10,103 nucleotides of DNA, taken from the NCBI GenBank assembly GCA_021777685.1, contig JAJYDH010000210.1, positions 1-10,103 of the forward strand. The letters are read 5' to 3'. Positions within the stretch are counted from its first letter, which is position 1. The number at the start of each line of letters is the position of its first letter. Below, piece by piece: positions 6,111-10,103 of this stretch. The stretch is from Planctomycetota bacterium. Its GTDB lineage: Bacteria > Planctomycetota > Planctomycetia > Isosphaerales > Isosphaeraceae. The notes beneath the pieces are model-generated. The model did not search any database and was not told the DNA's origin. It was given only the letters and a program-made list of their open reading frames with translations. The translations under genes were made by a program, and so were the position numbers.

Positions 6111-7085
6111 CTACGGCAGCGGCGACCCGTTCGCCAGGACCGAGGGGAACACCTTGCTCACGCCGTCGAAGAACAGGACGGACGTCGCGGCCAGGAAGAG
6201 GATCGTGGCGACGTGGGCCGCGACCTTCCCCGCGAGCCCGCCGCGCCTCGCCAGGCGCTCTAGTCGCCCCGAGGCCAGCACGGCCGGCGCCTGGAGCAGG
6301 AAGAAGGCCAGTTGGTAGCCCGTGAACCCCGAAAGGGCGATCCCGAACATCAGCTCGTGATGCAACCCGCTGGCGAGGAAGACGAGCACCACCGAGCGGG
6401 CCGGAGCATGCCGTCCGCCCGACGGGCGGAAGACGTTCCGATCATACCAGTCGTGCATCCGGCCGTTGTACCGACACCAGAACTCGGCGACGGTCCTCGA
6501 CAGGAAGGCGTTCCGGACGATCGGCCTCGTGTCGAACCCGGCCAGCCGTTCGAGCCCATAGAGCACCCGCGAGATCGCCTCGATCGTCGGGACGAAGATC
6601 AGCAGCCTCGCGAGATGGTCGAGCGCGGGGGACGACCGGACGGCCTCCGTTCCCGAGAGCGTCCTCATGAGGACCACCCCCGCCGCGACGACGGCCGTCC
6701 CTCCGAGAATCCGCAGGACGTGCGGCCACGGGGGATCGGGACGCGCCAGCCGGCGCCTGTGGTCGGGATCGACGACGGCCAGGACCGGGAAGGGGATCAG
6801 GAACCGGCAGTATTCGCGGACGACGATGCCATCCCACGCGCGGCCATGATGCCGGAGGAAGTCGACCATCTTGAACGCGATGTCGGTCGAGACGAACGCC
6901 GATATCGCCCGGAACACCACCAGGTCGGAGGGGATCAGCAGCGGGCACGCCAGGGCCCCGGCCGCGAGGCACCAGGCCGCCAATCTCAAGAGCCGGCCCC
7001 GGGACCAGCACCCCGCGAGCGGGACGGCCAGGGCGCATCCGTAGGCGAGGGCGAGTGCCGGGAGGAGCCAGCCCGAACGTCCCAT
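6111..7085 (-). CDS. MBOAT/wax-synthase-like membrane acyltransferase
   Basis: A 324-aa integral membrane protein with about seven to eight hydrophobic segments (near 5-25, 32-52, 92-106, 125-142, 158-176, 230-270 as two, and 288-308). Residues 196-221 contain SRTVAEFWCRYNGRMHDWYDRNVFRP, the family's FWxRxN region with a conserved downstream aromatic/Arg stretch, and 236-247 (FLASGLHHELMF) carries the membrane-embedded His of MBOAT enzymes. The pattern resembles the plant wax synthase / bacterial MBOAT_2 branch, which transfers fatty acyl groups from acyl-CoA to alcohols or other lipids; the acceptor cannot be told. ATG 7085 is followed at once by the first membrane segment, but the purine-rich GGGGAG lies rather far upstream (about 13 bases). 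It follows folK by 94 bases on the same strand. A 12-base palindrome GGCGGGCCCGCC (6097-6108) sits just past the stop. Confidence 0.8.
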   Translation of the reverse strand: MGRSGWLLPALALAYGCALAVPLAGCWSRGRLLRLAAWCLAAGALACPLLIPSDLVVFRAISAFVSTDIAFKMVDFLRHHGRAWDGIVVREYCRFLIPFPVLAVVDPDHRRRLARPDPPWPHVLRILGGTAVVAAGVVLMRTLSGTEAVRSSPALDHLARLLIFVPTIEAISRVLYGLERLAGFDTRPIVRNAFLSRTVAEFWCRYNGRMHDWYDRNVFRPSGGRHAPARSVVLVFLASGLHHELMFGIALSGFTGYQLAFFLLQAPAVLASGRLERLARRGGLAGKVAAHVATILFLAATSVLFFDGVSKVFPSVLANGSPLP

Positions 7086-7179
7086 CGGCCGCGCTCGACT
7101 CCCCTCGGTGGCACATGGTCCTGGCGCCCGCGTCGGCCGCCGGTCGACCCGGGAAGAACGGAAGGCTCGCGGCCGGATC

Positions 7180-8172
7180 TCAGGCCCCGGCGATGCCCCG
7201 GCAGGTGGCCAGGACCTCGGCGACGATCGCGTCGGGATCGTCGGAGTCGGGCCAGAGGAGGGGGACGGTCGCGAGGCCGGGCCTCCGGCTCAACCCGTGG
7301 TCGCCGGGCAGGATCACGGCGAGGGTCGGCGCGAGCGCGGCGGCCTCGGCGGCTTGCAATCTCGCCCTGGCTTCGCGAAAGTCCCTCATGGATTCGTCCC
7401 GGTCGGGGTGAAGTCCCGGCCTGAGCAGGGCCCGGGGATGGGTCGCCATCAGATTGAGCCGGGGGAAGTAGTCGGCCACGATCCAGGGCACTCGGAGGTT
7501 CTCCGCCTCCCAGGAGCCGGCCCGGAGCGCGTCGAAGTCCCGGATCGAGGCGTGGAAGCGGTCGGAATAGGGGTCGTCGTCCCGGTCCGCCGATCGGCCC
7601 GGGGGATCGGCGGCGACCCCGAAGCCGGGCAGCTCGTCCACCAGCCGATGGAACACCGCCGATTTCCGATCGCCCTCCGGGCCGTGGATGGCCAGGAGCC
7701 GGGGCGTCCGGTCGAGGTTCGCCAGGAGTCCGGCGATCGTCCGCCTCGTCATCGTGTCCACGACGTCCGGGGCGATCTCGGCGAGCGGCCCGAGGACGAA
7801 CCGGCGGAGGGCCAGCCTCGGGTGGGGGAGCTTCAGGTCCGGCTCGTCGAGGAACTTCGTGCCGAAGATCAGGATGTCCAGGTCGAGCGTCCGCTCGCCC
7901 CAGCGGACGACGCGGACCCGGCCGGCCCGGGCCTCGATGGTTTGCAGGCTCTCGAGGAGTTGATGGGGGCCGAGGGTCGTATCCAGGCGGGCGGCGGCGT
8001 TCAGGAACGGGCCCTGGCCGGGCGGGCCGCCGACGGGCTGCGTCTCGCGGTAAGAGCTGACGGCGCGGAGGGTCACGCCGTCGACCTGGGCGAGGTCGGC
8101 GAGCGCGGAGTCGAGGATCGCCCGGCGGTCGCCGAGGTTGCTGCCCAGGCCGATCCAGGCGGGGGTGGTCAT
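7180..8172 (-). CDS. folK: FolK: 6-hydroxymethyl-dihydropterin pyrophosphokinase with C-terminal extension
   Basis: A 330-aa protein. Residues 1-155 are a complete HPPK domain, which transfers pyrophosphate from ATP to 6-hydroxymethyl-7,8-dihydropterin in folate synthesis. The ATP/pterin motifs are visible: GLGSNLGDR at 8-16, SSYRETQPVGGPPGQGPFLNAA at 39-60, the signature RWGERTLDLDILIFG at 90-104 with the metal-binding DLD, and LPHPR at 115-119. Typical FolK proteins are about 160-170 aa, so residues 156-330 are extra. This part begins LLAIHGPEGDRKS (159-171), a Walker-A-like loop with Arg in place of the last Gly, and has WIVADYFPRLNLMA at 230-243, resembling the DY-K-LIF region of deoxynucleoside kinases, which are fused to FolK in Bacteroidota. 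I infer a degenerate kinase-like domain. ATG 8172 begins directly at the HPPK domain; upstream frame is non-coding. An attC-like site ends 65 bases upstream. Confidence 0.88.
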   Translation of the reverse strand: MTTPAWIGLGSNLGDRRAILDSALADLAQVDGVTLRAVSSYRETQPVGGPPGQGPFLNAAARLDTTLGPHQLLESLQTIEARAGRVRVVRWGERTLDLDILIFGTKFLDEPDLKLPHPRLALRRFVLGPLAEIAPDVVDTMTRRTIAGLLANLDRTPRLLAIHGPEGDRKSAVFHRLVDELPGFGVAADPPGRSADRDDDPYSDRFHASIRDFDALRAGSWEAENLRVPWIVADYFPRLNLMATHPRALLRPGLHPDRDESMRDFREARARLQAAEAAALAPTLAVILPGDHGLSRRPGLATVPLLWPDSDDPDAIVAEVLATCRGIAGA

Positions 8173-8237
8173 CGCTGGTTCTCGGGGTCTGCCGCCCGCC
8201 GATTCGCCGGGTCCCACGCCACGCCGTCCACTGATAT

Positions 8238-8339
8238 GTGTAACGACCAGGTTCAGCGGACCGGCCCGCATGAGCGACCATCAACTTTACCAGGAAACGC
8301 CGCGGTTGGGGTCCGGTCCGCTGCAACGTCCGGTCAGGA
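8238..8339 (-). other. attC-like recombination site 1 (last of the array, next to folK)
   Basis: Read on the minus strand, the outer boxes are TCCTGAC (R'') and GTTACAC (R'); each departs from RYYYAAC/GTTRRRY (R'' at two bases, R' at one). Inner arms CAGCGGACCGG and CCGGTCCGCTG pair perfectly over 11 bases, and the R'-proximal segment CTGAACCTGGTC matches the style of the other two sites (CTGAGCTTGG). The centre of about 45 bases is variable. The stop codon of the 8334-8918 gene lies inside R''. The imperfect R' fits a terminal site, because the bases after the G^TT cleavage point belong to the downstream DNA. Confidence 0.75.
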
Positions 8340-8918
8340 CCCTTGGCGGTCCCGGTCCTCGACCGCATCCGCGACCAGCCGACCCGCTCGGTCCCACCGC
8401 CGGTATCGGACGCCGCGGGGGGTGTATTCGTAGCGGCTCGCCGGCGTGCCGTCGGCGTACCAGGACTCGTGAACACCGACCACCTTACCCCTCCGGTGCT
8501 CCGCGCGGTGCATCAACTGCCCGTCGCGATGCCAGAGTTCCGACACGCCATGCCGCCGCCCGGCCCGCCACCCGCACCGGGCGGCGAGTCGGCCGTCGGC
8601 GTAGTGGCAGGTCGCCTCGCCGTCCCGGCATCGCGGCGTGGGGACCCACACGCCCAGCTCGTGGGGGTCCCACGACCACAGGGTGAAGTGTGTGCCGTGC
8701 TCCAGCGCGTGCTCGATGTACGGCCCGCGGAGGATGACCGGTCTTTCGACCTCGGCCGAGCAGACTCCAAGCTCGGTGATCGCGTCGAGGGCGGGCTCGC
8801 GCTCCCGGACCAGGGCGGCGGCCTCCTCGTGGTCGCGGGCGCAAACGAGGTAGTTCGTGTCCGGCCCGTCGCCGCCGTCCACGTCGTTGCCCGAACTGGT
8901 CACCTCGAATAGCTTCAA
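8334..8918 (-). CDS. Cassette-borne protein with YwqK/MORN-like repeats
   Basis: A 194-aa product from a TTG at 8918; no ATG or GTG lies in frame between the attC site and this codon, and GGGGA stands about 10 bases upstream. Residues 100-182 contain three to four degenerate units of about 22 residues (CHYADGRLAARCGW.., SELWHRDGQLMHRAE.., HESWYADGTPASRYE.., YRRWDRAGRLV), with the pattern W/Y-x2-DG-x4-R-x-E. This is the MORN-like repeat of YwqK-type proteins, often called antitoxin components although many are uncharacterised. Residues 1-95 form an unrecognised N-terminal domain (MKLFEV, an EEAAALVRERE helix at 31-41, then a strand-rich part ending FTLWSWDPHELGVWVP). It is probably cytoplasmic. 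It forms a single-gene cassette between two attC sites; its TGA overlaps the downstream site. Confidence 0.72.
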   Translation of the reverse strand: MKLFEVTSSGNDVDGGDGPDTNYLVCARDHEEAAALVREREPALDAITELGVCSAEVERPVILRGPYIEHALEHGTHFTLWSWDPHELGVWVPTPRCRDGEATCHYADGRLAARCGWRAGRRHGVSELWHRDGQLMHRAEHRRGKVVGVHESWYADGTPASRYEYTPRGVRYRRWDRAGRLVADAVEDRDRQGS

Positions 8919-8936
8919 GCCACGCGATCCCCGGCC

Positions 8937-9038
8937 GCCTAACGACCAAGCTCAGCGGGCCGGCATCGCCGAGAAAACCGTCAGTCGAAGGAGAGTGCGT
9001 CGCGGCGGTGCGGGGTCCGCTGCACTGCGAGGTCAGGC
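8937..9038 (-). other. attC-like recombination site 2
   Basis: On the minus strand the outer boxes are GCCTGAC (R'') and a consensus GTTAGGC (R'). Inner arms GTGCAGCGGACCCC and the R'-proximal GGCCCGCTGAGCTTGGTC pair with a few mismatches, and a GCACCGCCG/CGGCGATGC section extends the stem. The R''-proximal half is nearly identical to that of site 3 (GGTGCGGGGTCCGCTG read on the plus strand). It lies 19 bases after the stop of the DUF5615 gene and 18 bases before the TTG of the next gene. Confidence 0.82.
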
Positions 9039-9057
9039 CCGACGCGACGCCGGCGGG

Positions 9058-9411
9058 CTATCCACGGACGATGATGCCGGAAGGCCCGAGTTCGAGAAAC
9101 GAATGTGAGTCGAATTCACGGAGGATATCCGGGATGAGGGGGACCATCAACGCTTCCAGGTCCCTGTTGCTGATGTTCCCGGTCGAGATCAGCAGGAGCT
9201 TCGCCGGGCGGCCGTGGAGGAGGTGTCTGTCCACGAAGTCGGCGTCCTTGGAGACGACCGCCCGCTGCTCCGAGTCGGCCGCGTCGTTGACTTGCGCATC
9301 GGTCGTCCGATTCCCGGCGACGAGATCGAGCGTGTGGAGGGCGTCACACCCGGCGGCCGTCAGCCAGGCGGCCACACGCCGTGGCAACTGAGCGTCGACG
9401 AGGAAATTCAT
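9058..9411 (-). CDS. DUF5615 PIN-like toxin of a toxin-antitoxin pair
   Basis: A 117-aa protein starting MNFLVDAQLPRRVAAWL, the hallmark of DUF5615 (PIN-like, Mut7-C-related) proteins. Acidic residues in PIN positions are Asp6 (FLVDAQLP), Asp38 (TTDAQV), and Asp56/Asp58 (SKDADF), which would bind Mg2+ in a ribonuclease site. KLLLISTGNISNRDLEAL at 71-88 is the family's C-terminal strand-helix. It is therefore predicted to cleave RNA and to be held in check by the DUF433 partner; the exact target is unknown. Its ATG (9411-9409) overlaps the TGA of the DUF433 gene by four bases, ensuring coupled translation. Length is complete for the family. The frame runs upstream to 9585 but that part overlaps the antitoxin. 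The pair shares one cassette. Confidence 0.87.
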   Translation of the reverse strand: MNFLVDAQLPRRVAAWLTAAGCDALHTLDLVAGNRTTDAQVNDAADSEQRAVVSKDADFVDRHLLHGRPAKLLLISTGNISNRDLEALMVPLIPDILREFDSHSFLELGPSGIIVRG

Positions 9412-9641
9412 GGAGCCGCCGGCTGGAGACGGCGGGTCCGGGCGAGCCGGGCGGCGTACGCCAGGACCGCTAGCAGATCGTCTCGCTCCAGGTCCTCGTA
9501 GTCGGCGAGAATCTCTTCGCCGGACATGCCCGAACTGAGCAGTTCGAGCAGCGTCTCGACGGGGTAGCGGAGGCCGCGGACGCAAGGCTTACCGTGGCAG
9601 ACCGCCGGATCGATCGTGATGCGGGAGAGGAGAGTGTCCAT
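9408..9641 (-). CDS. DUF433 antitoxin (VapB-like partner of DUF5615)
   Basis: A 77-aa protein with the complete DUF433 pattern: ITIDPAVCHGKPCVRGLRYPVETLLELLSSGMSGEEILADYEDLERDDLLAVLAYAARL, written here across residues 8-66 with key parts GKPCVRG (17-23), SGMSGEEIL (37-45) and a final helical stretch. DUF433 proteins contain a winged/helix-turn-helix-like fold and accompany DUF5615 PIN-like toxins as antitoxin and probable autoregulator. It is first in the pair, as usual for antitoxins, with a four-base overlap to the toxin. ATG 9641 lies 40 bases after the attC site. The minus-strand leader holds TAGACT at about 12 bases before the ATG, a poor -10 candidate without a matching -35 box, so promoter position is unresolved. 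Confidence 0.87.
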   Translation of the reverse strand: MDTLLSRITIDPAVCHGKPCVRGLRYPVETLLELLSSGMSGEEILADYEDLERDDLLAVLAYAARLARTRRLQPAAP

Positions 9642-9681
9642 GCCAGTAGTCTACCAGAACGGAATGTCGTCCGTCCCTGCG

Positions 9682-9781
9682 GCCTAACAGCCAAGCTCAG
9701 CGGACCCGCACCGCCGAGTGAGGCTTGATTATAATAGAGCCGCTGCGGCGGTGCGGGGTCCGCTGAAGCGCGAGGTTAGGC
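9682..9781 (-). other. attC-like recombination site 3
   Basis: This is the clearest site. Outer boxes on the minus strand are GCCTAAC (R'') and GTTAGGC (R'), both full consensus. Inner arms run CAGCGGACCCCGCACCGCCG against CGGCGGTGCGGGTCCGCTG, pairing over 19 bases with one unpaired extra base, like the extrahelical bases that give attC its polarity. Nine bases separate box and arm on each side. The unpaired centre holds an AT-rich palindrome ATTATAAT (9728-9735), which places TATAAT on both strands. The TAA stop of the gene on its right is inside R''. Confidence 0.88.
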
Positions 9782-10093
9782 CCAACGGCAGCCCTGCCCG
9801 AAGGAAACGCCGAAGATGCTCTCCGCATCGCTGACAACGGCCGGGGCGAGAATATCCAGATCGCCCCCCGCGATCCGAGGGAACAGAAACTTTCCTAGCT
9901 CGAACTCCAGCCAGAAATGGGCGCTCCCGATGCCCGGGACGCGGATGACCGCACCATCGTGCGGATTCTGGAAGACTCCAGACTCCGCGACTTCGTCGCA
10001 GAGGTCACCGAACGAAGGCCCGCCCGGTTGGGTGCCGAAGGAGTGGTCGGGGTCCGAAGTGTAACGCAGCTTTGATGAACTGCGACAAACCAT
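9776..10093 (-). CDS. Cassette-borne protein of unknown function (start uncertain, near window edge)
   Basis: At least 105 aa. The first in-window ATG is at 10093, but the frame stays open to the window edge, so the true start may be upstream. The sequence begins MVCRSSSKLRYTSDPDHSFG and ends with GVSFGQGCRWA. Middle elements are FGDLCDEVAESGVFQNPHDGAVIRVPGIGSAHFWLEFELGKFLFP in shortened pattern: a short helix, then strands rich in aromatic residues. I recognise no family. No signal or membrane segment is evident. Its codons use more A/T in third position than the chromosomal genes to the left, consistent with a foreign cassette gene. The TAA lies within the R'' box of attC site 3, the usual cassette arrangement. 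Confidence 0.65.
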   Translation of the reverse strand: MVCRSSSKLRYTSDPDHSFGTQPGGPSFGDLCDEVAESGVFQNPHDGAVIRVPGIGSAHFWLEFELGKFLFPRIAGGDLDILAPAVVSDAESIFGVSFGQGCRWA

Positions 10094-10103
10094 CCCGAGA
10101 TGG

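Larger units (their letters stand above)
8238..10103 (-). mobile_element. Integron gene-cassette array, partial at right edge (no integrase in window)
   Basis: Three attC-like sites of 100-102 bp alternate with short minus-strand genes or gene pairs: unknown gene, attC, DUF433/DUF5615 pair, attC, YwqK/MORN-like gene, attC. Cassette units are about 700 and 745 bp, normal for integrons. Gene starts lie 18 and 40 bases after the preceding site, and two stop codons fall within the outer box of the following site. All genes share one orientation. No tyrosine recombinase gene is present; cassette polarity places any intI/attI to the right of the window. It may instead be a CALIN, a cluster of attC sites without integrase. 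The array ends at 8238, between cassettes and the chromosomal folK. No formal covariance-model search was possible here. Confidence 0.8.

Noticed and set aside
7108..8433. 441-codon plus-strand frame opposite folK
   Set aside because: It is antisense to a clearly recognisable folK and shows no domain pattern of its own.
6986..8476. 496-codon minus-strand frame over folK
   Set aside because: It is a shadow of folK in another frame, extremely rich in Arg/Pro/Gly, and it runs through an attC-like site.
8238..9781. The three attC-like elements as MITEs or transposon terminal repeats
   Set aside because: There is no transposase and no target duplication is evident; outer boxes fit GTTRRRY, stop codons overlap them, and genes alternate with them in one direction, which fits attC better.

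Overview
The window is very GC-rich. Its coding strands are dominated by G/C third positions. It carries several sequence habits I associate with Planctomycetota of the Isosphaeraceae type: palindromic GCGGGAGCTTGCTCCCGC repeats, a small AT-rich GATTTGAGAT-type repeat between genes, a protein with the N-terminal STGPKTPEGK motif, and a SUI1/YciH-like factor behind a Cys cluster. The lineage is an inference from composition and gene style; there is no rRNA or other marker in the window.

Layout. Positions 1-473 hold no convincing gene but contain a 128-bp palindromic repeat. Two plus-strand genes follow: a nitroreductase-family flavoprotein (474-1187) and a membrane-anchored or exported SGNH/GDSL hydrolase (1232-1978). 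They converge on a tight minus-strand operon (3414 to 2029) that encodes an unrecognised 171-aa protein, a DinB-family protein and a SUI1-type translation factor. A heptanucleotide tandem array with an inverted counterpart (3464-3649) separates that operon from a membrane-anchored coiled-coil protein (3650-4228) and an STGPKTPEGK-motif protein (4491-5204). A second palindromic repeat (5477-5594) lies in a 500-bp gap; 55 bp of it are an exact reverse complement of part of the first copy. Next come a small unrecognised gene (5705-5998), an MBOAT/wax-synthase-like membrane acyltransferase (6111-7085), and FolK with an unusual C-terminal extension (7180-8172), all on the minus strand.

The right end (8238 to the window edge) looks like a piece of an integron cassette array. 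Three attC-like sites of 100-102 bp (8238-8339, 8937-9038, 9682-9781) have outer boxes of the GTTRRRY/RYYYAAC type, long imperfect inverted-repeat arms and variable centres. Each lies directly behind a minus-strand reading frame or gene pair. In two of the three the stop codon falls inside the outer box, as is common in gene cassettes. Read on the minus strand the order is: unknown gene (open at the window edge), attC, DUF433/DUF5615 toxin-antitoxin pair, attC, TTG-started YwqK/MORN-like gene, attC, then chromosomal folK. No integrase gene lies in the window. If one exists, cassette orientation puts it to the right, beyond 10103; otherwise this is a cluster of attC sites lacking an integrase.

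The genes left of 8238 look like ordinary chromosomal genes spaced by repeats and do not form one obvious pathway. The cassette array is the notable accessory element.
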